DNA from: Anniella stebbinsi
Lineage: Eukaryota; Chordata; Lepidosauria; Squamata; Anniellidae
Reading direction: 5' to 3'
Assembly (NCBI GenBank): GCA_029215795.1
Contig: JARDYH010000006.1
Span: 21,467,501 to 21,531,500, forward strand
DNA length: 64,000 nt
Shown piece after piece: positions 1 through 13,765 of the stretch (position 1 is the stretch's first letter; each line of letters starts with the position of its first letter). Under the pieces are notes generated by a model. It was not told the origin of the DNA. It saw nothing but the letters and a program-made list of their open reading frames with translations, and did no database searches. A program made the translations under genes and the position numbers.

Positions 1-3000
1 ATGAGAGAATTGGGTAAAATGAACAGGAACCTGGCAGATTAGCAGTAAACGACCTATTTTGAACTGGGTAGAAGCATTTCCTCTATTTCAGTAATTTCAT
101 TTGTTTGTGAAAACTGTATTGCACCCTCGCTACACAGTAACTTTTTCTAGCCTTAAAAGCCCAAAATGAGAGAATTGGTAAAAATGGATAGTAACAGTGC
201 AGATTAGCAGGAAATGACTTATCAGTAACTAGTTACAAGTATTTACTCTATTTCCAGTGATTTCACTTACTTGCGACAACTTTGTGTATTTGTATTGAAC
301 CCTTGCTATACAGGAACCTTTTCTAGCCTTAAAAGTTCAAAACAGGAGTTTTGGGAAAACTGAACAGAACCGGGCAGATTACCAGCAAACGACCTATTAT
401 GAACTTTTTTCCAGCATTTACTCTCTTTCTAATGATTCCATGCCCAAAATGAAAATATTGGGTAAAATGAACAGTAACAGTGCAGATGAGCAGGAAATGA
501 CTTAGATACTTTGCATATTTTGAGTGCACGCTCGCTATTCAGGAACCTTTTCTGGCGTTAACAGCCCAACATGAGAAAATTGGGTAAAATGCACAGGAAT
601 CGGGCAGATTAGCAGTAAATGACCTATTCTGAACAGGGAACAAGCATTTCCTCTATTTCCAGTAATTTCATTTCTTTGTGAAAATTGTATTGCAACCTCG
701 CTACACAGGAACTTTTTCTAGCCTTAAAAGCCCAAAATGAGAGAATTGGTAAACATGTAAAGTAACAGTGCACATTAGCAGGAAATGACTTATTAGTAAC
801 TAGTTAAAAGTATTTACTCTATTTCCAGTGATTTCACTTACTTGCGACAACTTTGTGTATTTTTATTGAACCCTCGCTACACAGGAACTTTTCTAAAATC
901 AACAGGAACCGTGCAGTTCAGCAGCAAATGACCTATTTTGAACTACTCACAAGCATTTCCTCTATTTCCAGGGATTTCACGCCCAACATGAGAGAATTGG
1001 GTAAAATGTATTGTAACCGTGCAGATTAACAGGAAATGACTTATTATTAACTAGTTACAAGCATCTACTCTATTTCCAGTGATTTCACTTACTTGCGACA
1101 ACTTTGTGTATTTTTATTGAACCCTCACTGTACAGGAACTTTTCTAAAATCAACAGGAACCGTGCAGTTCAGCAGCAAATGACCTATTTTGAACTACTTA
1201 CAAGCATTTCCTCTATTTCCAGGGATTTCACGCCCAACATGAGAGAATTGGGTAAAATGTATTGTAACCGTGCAGATTAACAGGAAATGACTTATTATTA
1301 ACTAGTTACAAGCATCTACTCTATTTCCAGTGATTTCACTTACTTGCGACAACTTTGTGTATTTTTATTGAACCCTCACTGTACAGGAACTTTTCTAAAA
1401 TCAACAGGAACCGTGCAGTTCAGCAGCAAATGACCTATTTTGAACTACTTACAAGCATTTCCTCTATTTCCAGTGATTTCACGCCCAACATGATATAGTT
1501 GGGTAAAATGTACAATAATCGTGCATATTAGCAGGAAACGGACTATTATAAATGAGGTCCAGCCATTTACTCTATTTCCAGTTCTTTTACCTGTTTGTGA
1601 TATCTTTGCGTCTTTTCACTGCACGCTCGCTATTCAGGAACCTTTTCTGGCGTTAATAGCCCAAAATGAGAAAATTGGGAAAACTGAACAGGAACCGGGC
1701 AGATTAGCAGCAAACGACCTATTATGAACTTTTTGGCAGCATTTACTCTCTTTCTAATGATTGTATGCCCATAATGAAAACATTGGGTAAAATGAACAGT
1801 AACAGTGCAGATCAGCAGGAAACGACTTATTATAAACTAGTGACAACATTTACTCTATTTCCATTAATTTCATTTGTATGTGATATCTTTGCATATTGTT
1901 ACTGCACGCTTGCTATTCAGAAACCTTTTCTAGCGTTAATAGCCCAAAATGAGAGAATTGGGTAAAATGTACAGTAACCGTGCAGGTTAGCAGCAAGTGA
2001 ACTATTATGAACTAGTTACAAGAGTATACTCTTATTTCCAGGGATTTCACACCTAACATGGGAGAATTGGGTAAAATGTATTGTAACCGTGCAGATTAGC
2101 AGGAAATGACTTATTATTAACGAGTTACAAGCATTTACTCTATTTCCAGTGATTTCACTTACGTGCGACAACGTTGTGTATTTTTATTGAACCCTCGCTG
2201 TACAGGAACATTTCTAGCTTGAAAAGCCAAAAGTGAGAGAATTGGGTAAAATCAACAGTAACCGTGCAGTTCAGCAGCAAATGACCTATTTTGAACTACT
2301 TAGAAGCATTTCCTCTATTTCCAGTGATTTCACGCCCAACATGATATAGTTGGGCAAAATGTACAATAATCGTGCATATTAGCAGGAACCGGACTATTAA
2401 GAATTAGGTCCAACCATATACTCTATTTCCAGTTCTTTTACCTGGTTGTGATATCTTTGCACATTTTCACTGCACGCTCGCTATTCAGGAACTTTTTCTG
2501 GCGTTTAGCCCAAAATGAGAAAATTGGGTAAAATGAACAGGAACCGGGCAAATTAGCAGTGAACGACCTATTTTGAACTGGGAACAAGCATTTCCTCTAT
2601 TTCCAGTAATTTCATTTGTTTGTGAAAATTGTATTGCACCCTCGCTACTCAGTAACTTTTTCTAGCCTTAAAAGCCCAAAATGAGAGAATTGGTAAAAAT
2701 GGATAGTAACAGTGCAGGGTAGCAGGAAAACACTTAGTATTAACTAGTTACAAGCATTTACTCTATTTCCAGTGATTTCACTTGCTTGCGACAACTTTGT
2801 GTATTTTTATTGAACCCTCGCTATACAGGAAACGTTTCTAGCATCACAAGTTCAAAATAGAAGTTTTGGGAAAACTGAACAGGAACCGGGCAGATTATAA
2901 GCAAACGACCTTATTATGACCTTTTTGCCAGCATTTACTCTCTTTCTAATGAGTCCATGCCCAAAATGAAAATATTGGGTAAAATGAACAGTAACAGTGC

Positions 3001-5741
3001 AGATGAGCAGGAAACGACTTAGAAACTTTGCATATTTTGAGTACACGCTCGGTATTCAGGAACCTTTTCTGGCGTTAATAGCCCAAAATGAGAGAATTGG
3101 GTAAAATGAACAGGAACCGGGCAGATGAGCAGTAAATGACCTATTTTGAACTGGGAACAAGCATTTCCTCTATTTCCAGTAATTTCATTTGTTTGTGAAA
3201 ATTTTATTGCACCCTCGCTACACAGTAACTTTTTCTAGCCTTAACAGCCCAAAATGAGAGAATTTGTAAAAATGGATAGTAACAGTGCAGGTTAGCAGGA
3301 AATGACTTATTATTAACTAGTTACAAGCATTTAATCTATTTCCAGTGATTTCACTTGCTTGCGACAACTTTGTGTATTTTTATTGAACCCTCGCTATACA
3401 GGAACCTTTTCTAGCCTTACAAGTTCAAAATAGGAGTTTTGGGAAAACTGAACAGGAACCGGGCAGATTAGCAGCAATCGACCTATTATGAACTTTTTGC
3501 CAGCATTTACTCTCTTTCTAATGATTGTATGACCATAATGAATATATTGGGTAAAATGAACAGTAACAGTGCAGATCAGCAGGAAACGACTTATTATAAA
3601 CTAGTGACAAGCATTTACTCTATTTCCATTAATTTCATTTGTATGTGATATCTTTGCATATTTTTACTGCACGCTTGCTATTCAGGAACCTTTTCTAGCG
3701 TTAATAGCCCAAAATGAGAGAATTGGGTAAAATGTACAGTAACCGTGCAGGTTAGCAGCAAGTGAGCTATTATTAACTAGTGACAAGCATCTACTCTATT
3801 TCCAGTGATTTCACTTGTTTGTGACATCGTTCCGTATTTTTATTGAACCCTCGCTGTACAAGAACTTTTCTAGCTTGAAAAGCCCAAGTGAGAGAATTGG
3901 GTGAAATCAACAGGAACCGGGCAGTTCAGCAGCAAATGACCTATTTTGAACTACTTACAAGTATTTCCTCTATTTCCAGTGATTTCACGCCCAACGTGAT
4001 GAAGTTGGGTAGAATGTACAATAATCGTGCATATTAGCAGGAAACGGACTATTATGAATTAGGTCCAACCACTTACTCTATTTCCAGTTCTTTTACCTGT
4101 TTGTGATATCTTTGCATATTTTCACTGCACGCTCGCTATTCAGAACCTTTTCTGGCGTTAATAGCCCAAAATGAGAAATGGGGTAAAATGAACAGGAACC
4201 AGGCAGATTAGCAGGAAATGACTTATTATTAACTAGTTACAAGCATTTACTCTATTTCCAGTGATTTCACTTACTTGCGACAACTTTGTGTATTTTTATT
4301 GAACCCTCGCTATACAGGAACCTTTTCTAGCCTCACAAGTTCAAAATAGGAGTTTTGGGAAAACTGAACAGGAACCGGGTAGATGAGCAGCAAACGACCT
4401 ATTATGAACATTTTGCCAGCATTTTCTCTCTTTCTAATGATTGTATGCCCATAATGAAAATATTGGGTAAAATGAACAGGAACAGTGCAGATCAGCAGGA
4501 AACGACTTAGAAACTTTGCATATTTTGAGTGCACGCTCGCTATTCATGAACCTTTTCTGGCGTTAATAGCCCAAAATGAGAAAATTGGGTAAAATGGAAC
4601 AGGAACCGGGCAGATTAGCAGTAAATGACCTATTTTGAACTGGGAACAAGCATTTCCTCTATTTCCACTAATTTCATTTGTTTGTGAAAATTTTATTGCA
4701 CCCTCGCTACACAGTAACTTTTTCTAGCCTTAAAAGCCCAAAATGAGACAATTCGTAAAAATGGATAGTAACAGTGCAGATTAGCAGGAAATGACTTATT
4801 AGTAACTAGTTACAAGCATTTACTCTATTTCCAGTGATTTCACTTACTTGTGACAACTTTGTGTATTTTTATTGAACCCTCGCTGTACAGGAACATTTCC
4901 AGCTTGAAAAGTCCAAAGTGAGAGAATTGGGTAAAATCAACAGTAACCGTGCAGTTCAGCAGCAAATGACCTATTTTGAACTACTTACAACCATTTCCTC
5001 TATTTCCAGTGATTTCACGCCCAACATGATATAGTTGGGTAAAATGTACAATAATAGTGCATATTAGCAGGAACCGGAGTATTCTGAATGAGGTCCAGCC
5101 ATTTACTCTATTTTCAGTTCTTTTACCTGTTTGTGATATCTTTGCATATTTTCACTGCACGCTCGCTATTCAGGAACCTTTTCTGGCGTTAATAGCCCAA
5201 AATGAGAAAATTGGGAAAACTGAACAGGAACCGGGCAGATTAGCAGCAAACGACCTATTATGAATTTTTGTATGCCCATAATGAAAACATTGGGTAAAAT
5301 GAACAGTAACAGTGCAGATCAGCAGGAAACGACTTATTATAAACTAGTGACAAGCATTTACTCTATTTCCATTAATTTCATTTGTATGTGATATCTTTGC
5401 ATATTGTTACTGCACGCTTGCTATTCAGGAACCTTTTCTAGCGTTAATAGCCCAAAATGAGAGAATTGGGTAAAATGTACAGTAACCGTGCAGGTTAGCA
5501 GCAAGTGAGCTACTATGAACTAGTTACAAGCGTATACTCTTATTTCCAGGGATTTCACGCCCAACATGAGAGAATTGGGTAAAATGTATTGTAACAGTGC
5601 AGATTAGCAGGAAAAGAAATATTATGAATTAGGTCCAACCACTTACTCTATTTCCAGTTCTTTTACCTGTTTGTGATATCTTTGCATATTTTCACTGCAC
5701 GCTCGCTATTCAGGAACCTTTTCTGGCGTTAATAGCCCAAA
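1..5741 (+). repeat. Satellite family A, higher-order repeat copy 1
   Basis: Tandem array of diverged monomers. A monomer can be phased on the recurring block GAGAGAATTGGGTAAAATG; neighbouring occurrences at 3716, 3890, 3997 and 4173 give spacings of 174, 107 and 176 bp. The long form (about 175 bp) carries a block beginning CTTGTTTGTGA and ending near TCTAGCCTTA. The short form (about 107 bp) lacks that block, joining GATTTCAC directly to GCCCAAC. A third variant has lost the middle of the monomer (for example 441-560). Position 1 corresponds to 5742, so this interval is one complete higher-order unit as far as the window shows; the array continues off the left edge. The many 64-76-codon open frames recur at repeat spacing and are not genes. 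Confidence 0.95.
981..1483 (+). repeat. 251-bp tandem duplication inside higher-order repeat copy 1
   Basis: The block starting GCCCAACATGA occurs at 981, 1232 and 1483, giving two consecutive 251-bp units that are almost identical. In the second higher-order copy the matching positions are 6722 and 6973, so only one such unit is present there. This explains why the offset between the two copies changes from 5741 to 5490 bases. Confidence 0.93.
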
Positions 5742-8700
5742 ATGAGAGAATTGGGTAAAATGAACAGGAACCTGGCAGATTAGCAGTAAACGACCTATTT
5801 TGAACTGGGTAGAAGCATTTCCTCTATTTCAGTAATTTCATTTGTTTGTGAAAACTGTATTGCACCCTCGCTACACAGTAACTTTTTCTAGCCTTAAAAG
5901 CCCAAAATGAGAGAATTGGTAAAAATGGATAGTAACAGTGCAGATTAGCAGGAAATGACTTATCAGTAACTAGTTACAAGTATTTACTCTATTTCCAGTG
6001 ATTTCACTTACTTGCGACAACTTTGTGTATTTGTATTGAACCCTTGCTATACAGGAACCTTTTCTAGCCTTAAAAGTTCAAAACAGGAGTTTTGGGAAAA
6101 CTGAACAGAACCGGGCAGATTACCAGCAAACGACCTATTATGAACTTTTTTCCAGCATTTACTCTCTTTCTAATGATTCCATGCCCAAAATGAAAATATT
6201 GGGTAAAATGAACAGTAACAGTGCAGATGAGCAGGAAATGACTTAGATACTTTGCATATTTTGAGTGCACGCTCGCTATTCAGGAACCTTTTCTGGCGTT
6301 AACAGCCCAACATGAGAAAATTGGGTAAAATGCACAGGAATCGGGCAGATTAGCAGTAAATGACCTATTCTGAACAGGGAACAAGCATTTCCTCTATTTC
6401 CAGTAATTTCATTTCTTTGTGAAAATTGTATTGCAACCTCGCTACACAGGAACTTTTTCTAGCCTTAAAAGCCCAAAATGAGAGAATTGGTAAACATGTA
6501 AAGTAACAGTGCACATTAGCAGGAAATGACTTATTAGTAACTAGTTAAAAGTATTTACTCTATTTCCAGTGATTTCACTTACTTGCGACAACTTTGTGTA
6601 TTTTTATTGAACCCTCGCTACACAGGAACTTTTCTAAAATCAACAGGAACCGTGCAGTTCAGCAGCAAATGACCTATTTTGAACTACTCACAAGCATTTC
6701 CTCTATTTCCAGGGATTTCACGCCCAACATGAGAGAATTGGGTAAAATGTATTGTAACCGTGCAGATTAACAGGAAATGACTTATTATTAACTAGTTACA
6801 AGCATCTACTCTATTTCCAGTGATTTCACTTACTTGCGACAACTTTGTGTATTTTTATTGAACCCTCACTGTACAGGAACTTTTCTAAAATCAACAGGAA
6901 CCGTGCAGTTCAGCAGCAAATGACCTATTTTGAACTACTTACAAGCATTTCCTCTATTTCCAGGGATTTCACGCCCAACATGATATAGTTGGGTAAAATG
7001 TACAATAATCGTGCATATTAGCAGGAAACGGACTATTATAAATGAGGTCCAGCCATTTACTCTATTTCCAGTTCTTTTACCTGTTTGTGATATCTTTGCG
7101 TCTTTTCACTGCACGCTCGCTATTCAGGAACCTTTTCTGGCGTTAATAGCCCAAAATGAGAAAATTGGGAAAACTGAACAGGAACCGGGCAGATTAGCAG
7201 CAAACGACCTATTATGAACTTTTTGGCAGCATTTACTCTCTTTCTAATGATTGTATGCCCATAATGAAAACATTGGGTAAAATGAACAGTAACAGTGCAG
7301 ATCAGCAGGAAACGACTTATTATAAACTAGTGACAACATTTACTCTATTTCCATTAATTTCATTTGTATGTGATATCTTTGCATATTGTTACTGCACGCT
7401 TGCTATTCAGAAACCTTTTCTAGCGTTAATAGCCCAAAATGAGAGAATTGGGTAAAATGTACAGTAACCGTGCAGGTTAGCAGCAAGTGAACTATTATGA
7501 ACTAGTTACAAGAGTATACTCTTATTTCCAGGGATTTCACACCTAACATGGGAGAATTGGGTAAAATGTATTGTAACCGTGCAGATTAGCAGGAAATGAC
7601 TTATTATTAACGAGTTACAAGCATTTACTCTATTTCCAGTGATTTCACTTACGTGCGACAACGTTGTGTATTTTTATTGAACCCTCGCTGTACAGGAACA
7701 TTTCTAGCTTGAAAAGCCAAAAGTGAGAGAATTGGGTAAAATCAACAGTAACCGTGCAGTTCAGCAGCAAATGACCTATTTTGAACTACTTAGAAGCATT
7801 TCCTCTATTTCCAGTGATTTCACGCCCAACATGATATAGTTGGGCAAAATGTACAATAATCGTGCATATTAGCAGGAACCGGACTATTAAGAATTAGGTC
7901 CAACCATATACTCTATTTCCAGTTCTTTTACCTGGTTGTGATATCTTTGCACATTTTCACTGCACGCTCGCTATTCAGGAACTTTTTCTGGCGTTTAGCC
8001 CAAAATGAGAAAATTGGGTAAAATGAACAGGAACCGGGCAAATTAGCAGTGAACGACCTATTTTGAACTGGGAACAAGCATTTCCTCTATTTCCAGTAAT
8101 TTCATTTGTTTGTGAAAATTGTATTGCACCCTCGCTACTCAGTAACTTTTTCTAGCCTTAAAAGCCCAAAATGAGAGAATTGGTAAAAATGGATAGTAAC
8201 AGTGCAGGATAGCAGGAAAAGACTTAGTATTAACTAGTTACAAGCATTTACTCTATTTCCAGTGATTTCACTTGCTTGCGACAACTTTGTGTATTTTTAT
8301 TGAACCCTCGCTATACAGGAAACGTTTCTAGCATCACAAGTTCAAAATAGAAGTTTTGGGAAAACTGAACAGGAACCGGGCAGATTATAAGCAAACGACC
8401 TTATTATGACCTTTTTGCCAGCATTTACTCTCTTTCTAATGAGTCCATGCCCAAAATGAAAATATTGGGTAAAATGAACAGTAACAGTGCAGATGAGCAG
8501 GAAACGACTTAGAAACTTTGCATATTTTGAGTACACGCTCCGTATTCAGGAACCTTTTCTGGCGTTAATAGCCCAAAATGAGAGAATTATGTAAAATGAA
8601 CAGGAACCGGGCAGATGAGCAGTAAATGACCTATTTTGAACTGGGAACAAGCATTTCCTCTATTTCCAGTAATTTCATTTGTTTGTGAAAATTTTATTGC

Positions 8701-9866
8701 ACCCTCGCTACACAGTAACTTTTTCTAGCCTTAACAGCCCAAAATGAGAGAATTTGTAAAAATGGATAGTAACAGTGCAGGTTAGCAGGAAATGACTTAT
8801 TATTAACTAGTTACAAGCATTTAATCTATTTCCAGTGATTTCACTTGCTTGCGACAACTTTGTGTATTTTTATTGAACCCTCGCTATACAGGAACCTTTT
8901 CTAGCCTTACAAGTTCAAAATAGGAGTTTTGGGAAAACTGAACAGGAACCGGGCAGATTAGCAGCAATCGACCTATTATGAACTTTTTGCCAGCATTTAC
9001 TCTCTTTCTAATGATTGTATGACCACAATGAATATATTGGGTAAAATGAACAGTAACAGTGCAGATCAGCAGGAAACGACTTATTATAAACTAGTGACAA
9101 GCATTTACTCTATTTCCATTAATTTCATTTGTATGTGATATCTTTGCATATTTTTACTGCACGCTTGCTATTCAGGAACCTTTTCTAGCGTTAATAGCCC
9201 AAAATGAGAGAATTGGGTAAAATGTACAGTAACCGTGCAGGTTAGCAGCAAGTGAGCTATTATTAACTAGTGACAAGCATCTACTCTATTTCCAGTGATT
9301 TCACTTGTTTGTGACATCGTTCCGTATTTTTATTGAACCCTCGCTGTACAAGAACTTTTCTAGCTTGAAAAGCCCAAGTGAGAGAATTGGGTGAAATCAA
9401 CAGGAACCGGGCAGTTCAGCAGCAAATGACCTATTTTGAACTACTTACAAGCATTTCCTCTATTTCCAGTGATTTCACGCCCAACGTGATGAAGTTGGGT
9501 AGAATGTACAATAATCGTGCATATTAGCAGGAAACGGACTATTATGAATTAGGTCCAACCACTTACTCTATTTCCAGTTCTTTTACCTGTTTGTGATATC
9601 TTTGCATATTTTCACTGCACGCTCGCTATTCAGAACCTTTTCTGGCGTTAATAGCCCAAAATGAGAAATGGGGTAAAATGAACAGGAACCAGGCAGATTA
9701 GCAGGAAATGACATTATTAACTAGTTACAAGCATTTACTCTATTTCCAGTGATTTCACTTACTTGCGACAACTTTGTGTATTTTTATTGAACCCTCGCTA
9801 TACAGGAACCTTTTCTAGCCTCACAAGTTCAAAATAGGAGTTTTGGGAAAACTGAACAGGAACCGG
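5742..9866 (+). repeat. Satellite family A, higher-order repeat copy 2
   Basis: Collinear and nearly identical with 1 to about 4377, with only scattered single-base differences visible (for example near 2708 versus 8198 and 3052 versus 8542). The offset is 5741 before and 5490 after the missing 251-bp unit. Collinearity with copy 1 ends near 9866, where the sequence switches to a match with the 8380 region of the same copy. The close identity compared with the much larger divergence between neighbouring monomers shows that the higher-order unit was duplicated recently as a whole. Confidence 0.93.
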
Positions 9867-10780
9867 GCAGATTATAAGCAAACGACCTTATTATGACCTT
9901 TTTGCCAGCATTTACTCTCTTTCTAATGAGTCCATGCCCAAAATGAAAATATTGGGTAAAATGAACAGTAACAGTGCAGATGAGCAGGAAACGATTTAGA
10001 AACTTTGCATATTTTGAGTACACGCTCGGTATTCAGGAACCTTTTCTGGCGTTAATAGCCCAAAATGAGAGAATTGGGTAAAATGAACAGGAACCGGGCA
10101 GATGAGCAGTAAATGACCTATTTTGAACTGGGAACAAGCATTTCCTCTATTTCCAGTAATTTTATTTGTTTGTGAAAATTTTATTGCACCCTCGCTACAC
10201 AGTAACTTTTTCTAGCCTTAACAGCCCAAAATGAGAGAATTGGTAAAAATGGATAGTAACAGTGCAGATGAGCAGAAAATGACTTATTAGTAACTAGTTA
10301 CTCTATTTCCAGTGATTTCACTTACTTGCGACACTTTGTGTATTTTTATTGAACCCTCGCTGTACAGGAACTTTTCTAGCTTGAAAAGCCCAAAGTGAGA
10401 GAATTGGGTAAAATCAACAGTAACTGTGCAGTTCAGCAGCAAATGACCTATTTTGAACTACTTACAAGCATTTCCTCTTTTTCCAGTGATTTCACGCCCA
10501 ACATGATATAGTTGGGTAAAATCTACAATAATCGTGCATATTAGCAGGAACCGGACTAAAATGGATAGTAACAGTGCAGGTTAGCAGGAAATGACTTATT
10601 ATTAACTATTTACAAGCATTTACTGTATTTCCAGTTCTTTTACCTGTTTGTGATAGTTGGGTAAAATGTACAATAATGGTGCATATTAGCAGGAAAAGGA
10701 TTATTATGAATTAGGTCCAATCATTTCCTCTATTTCCAGGTGTTTTCCTTTGCATACTTTGACTGCATGCTCGCTATTCA
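9829..10780 (+). repeat. Satellite A, mosaic end of the homogenised block
   Basis: About 9829-10230 matches 8342-8740 (offset 1487) better than it matches the collinear position in copy 1. From there to 10780 the monomers are fragmentary and rearranged, for example a truncated unit near 10555 and a partial one near 10650. The plus-oriented array stops at 10780, where orientation flips. Confidence 0.85.
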
Positions 10781-12207
10781 ATACAATTTTCACAAACAAG
10801 TGAAATTACTGGAAATAGAGGAAATGCTTGTACCCAGTTCAAAATAGGTCATGTACAGCTAATCTGCCGGGTTCCTGTTCATTTTACCCAATTAGCTCAC
10901 TGGAAATAGAGTAAATGGTTGGACCTAATTCATAATAATCTGTTTCCTGCTAATATGCACCATTATTGTACATTTTATCCAACTATATCATGTTGGGTGT
11001 GAAATCACTGGAAATAGAGGAAATGCTTGTAAGTAGTTCAAAATAGGTAATTTTCTGCTGAACTGCACTGTTAATGTAGATTTTACCCAATTCTCTCACT
11101 TTGGGCTTTTCAAGTTAGAAAAGTTTTTGTACAGCGAGGGTTCAATAAAAATACACAAAGTTGTCGCAAGTAAGTGAAATCACTGGAAATAGAGTAAATG
11201 CTTGTAACTAGTTAATAATAAGTCATTTCCTGCTAATCTGCACGGTTACAATACATTTTACCCAATTCTCTCATTTTGGGCTTTTAAGGCTAGAAAAAGT
11301 TACTGTTGTACTGAGGGTACAATACAATTTTCACAAACAATGAAATTACTGAAAATAGAGGAAATGCTTGCACCCAGTTCAAAATAGATCATTTGCTGCT
11401 GAACTGCACGGTTACTGTACATTTTACCCAATTCTCTCACTTTGGGCTTTTCAAGCAAGAAAAGTTCCTGTACAGCGAGGGTTCAATGAAAATACAGAAC
11501 GATGTCACAAACAAGTGAAACACTGGAAATAGAGTAGATTTTTGTAACTAGTTAATAATAAGTCATTTCCTGCTAATCTGCACGGTTACAATACATTTTA
11601 CCCAATTCTCTCATGATGGGCGTGAAATCCATGGAAATAGAGTATATGCTTGTAACTAGTTCATAATAGCTCACTTGCTGCTAACCTGCACGGTTCCTGT
11701 TCATTTTACCCAATCTCTCATTTTGGGCTAGTAACGCTAGAAAAGGTTCCTGAATAGCGAGCGTGCAGTCAAAATATGCAAAGATATTACAAACAGGTAA
11801 AAGAACTGGAAATAGAGTAAATGGTGGGACCTAATTCATAATAGTTCGTTTCCTGCTAATATGCACGATTATTGTACATTTCACCCAACTATATCATGTT
11901 GGGCGTGAAATCACTGGAAATAGAGGAAATGCTTGTAAGTAGTTCAAAATAGGTCATGTGCTGCTTATCTGCATGGTTACTGTACATTTTACCTAATTCT
12001 CTCCTTTTGGGCTTTTTAGGCTATAAAAGGTTCCTGTATAGCGAGGGTTCAATAAAAATGCACAAAGATGTCGCAAACAAGTGAAATAACTGGAAATAGA
12101 GTAAATTCGTGTAACTAGTTCAAAAGAATTCATTTGCTGCTAATCTGCATGGTTTCGGTTCATTATTCCCTATTCTCTCATTTAGGGCTAAGACTGGAAA
12201 AGGTTCC
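10781..12207 (-). repeat. Satellite A monomers in inverted orientation
   Basis: From 10781 the same monomers are read on the opposite strand: the blocks CATTTTACCCAATTCTCTCA and CACTGGAAATAGAG (reverse complements of the plus-array landmarks) recur to 12207. These monomers differ from each other more than those in the left higher-order copies. The interval ends at a homopolymer-rich junction with an L1 remnant. Confidence 0.93.
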
Positions 12208-13420
12208 TTTTTTTAAAAAAAAAAGTAATAACTTTATGAATTTTTATACAATAACATAAACAAAACACATTAACATATCACTCATAAATCATATAACTTA
12301 CAATACAAAACTAACATAATTCACCTAACTAGTGCAGCCCACCCTCATGGGACCAGCTTCATTTCTATATACCATATTTATTTTTAATCATTCTTCCAAA
12401 ACTGCATAGATTCACCTGACGGTGCACAACCCTTCCCCTTTTTTAATACGTATTCCACAAAAACACCCCGTATATCTCCAAATTCATTTTTTAATATCCC
12501 TCTTTTAACTTTAACATTGTTTGTTAACATAATTTATAGCAATATTCCACACTTCTTTATACCAATCTTCTAATTGGTAGTTGCCTTGTACTTTCCATTG
12601 TCTAGCTATTATTAACCTAGCTGCAGTCATTAAATTTGTGATTAACTAAAGAGTTAATTTATTTTGCTCTCCTTTATCATAAATTGATAATAAAGCTATC
12701 CTAGGACATATATTAAACTTTAGATCTTATCTTTTTTACTTCTTCAATTACTTTTATCCAAAATATTTGCACATATTTACACGTCCACCACATATGAAAA
12801 TACGTTCCAATTTCCTGACACCCTCTCCAACATAGCTTCGAATGTTTCTTATCTATTTGATTTAATGTTACCGGTGTTAAATACCACCTCCAAACTATTT
12901 TATAATAATTTTCTTTTATTCTTACTGACATAGTATTCCGCAATTTTCACATTTCCCCCCAGCTTTGATTATTTACTTGTTCTTTTAAATCTTCTTCCCA
13001 TAATACTTTCAAATGGCTTTGCTTCGCTTCACCTTCTATCAGAATTTTATCCTCTTCTCTCATTATAATATCTTCTCAAAATTTGGTAAAAGTTCTGAGC
13101 TCTTTATTTTTCTTTCTCCATTTAACCATCCTTTGTTCTAATTGGATAACTTTAAACCATGCTATTTTCTTTCCTTTCAATACTTCTAATTGCTCTTTAT
13201 TACTCATCTTTTCCAACCAATCCTTTATTTTAAAAATTTTCTGTTCTCTAAAAACTGTTTCTAATTCTTTCTTTAAATTTCACTATACTTAAATTCTACC
13301 CATAGATGCCATCATATTCTTTGTTTACTGAAATGTGCTGGAAACCGGTGTGCTTAAAGTTTTGTAACAATTCTTCTATTTTGTTACCAATTTCATTCAT
13401 CTTTTCCTATCTTAAGCAAA
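12208..13420 (-). mobile_element. L1-type LINE remnant (3' part of ORF2), broken
   Basis: On the minus strand this reads as the C-terminal part of an L1 ORF2 and its 3' tail, with the poly(A) end at about 12208-12225. A 76-codon piece (12943-12713) has the typical RIKENYYK, WYLTPV and GTYFHMWWTC segments, close to residues about 620-700 of the intact L1 frame at 41916-44384. Further upstream pieces read as EQKIFKIKDWLEKM and GKKIAWFK, but stops and frameshifts separate them. It sits at a satellite strand switch. About 900 codons of a usual ORF2, the endonuclease and most of the reverse transcriptase are missing, so it is dead. Confidence 0.85.
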
Positions 13421-13629
13421 AAATCTTTGCTAGGTAAAGAAGCATTTTGAAACAGCCTAGAAGAAATAGACAACCCCACCTTGAATTGCTATGAAACGCA
13501 TTCCATGTCCATCCTGCTCAAAGTAGACCCATTGAATCAAGATCACAGTATACTTAAATACGAACCATAGATGCCATCCTATTCTTTCACTGAAATTTGC
13601 CTGTAACCGGTGTGCTTAGTTTTGTAAAA
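13287..13629. repeat. Pair of about 80-bp direct repeats
   Basis: 13287-13370 and 13551-13629 share a block containing CATAGATGCCATC and CCGGTGTGCTTA. The first copy lies at the end of the L1 remnant. They may be a duplicated part of an older repeat; I cannot assign a family. Confidence 0.6.
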
Positions 13630-13765
13630 ATAGGAATAGAATAGTATTTATTACGGTCGCGAGACCAGCAAAGTAGAGCAGCACTATAAACACATTATAT
13701 TCACAAGGCCAACAAGGTAAGGTCGGGCTATAGGTACAATAATAAAAAGAGGTACTAATTAATCT
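13421..13765. other. Unassigned spacer inside the satellite region
   Basis: Non-satellite sequence between the L1 remnant and the next satellite block. It contains the second direct-repeat copy and a stretch (about 13630-13745) that looks like an old interspersed element, but no coding signal. No gene seen. Confidence 0.4.

Noticed and set aside
329..10023. Recurring 64-76-codon frames on both strands of the satellite
   Set aside because: They recur with the spacing of the higher-order repeat, lie on both strands of the same monomers and show no codon constraint. They are frames in satellite DNA.
1..12207. CENP-B box or telomere repeats in the array
   Set aside because: No YTTCGTTGGAARCGGGA-like motif and no TTAGGG tandem seen by eye, so centromere or telomere identity is not claimed.
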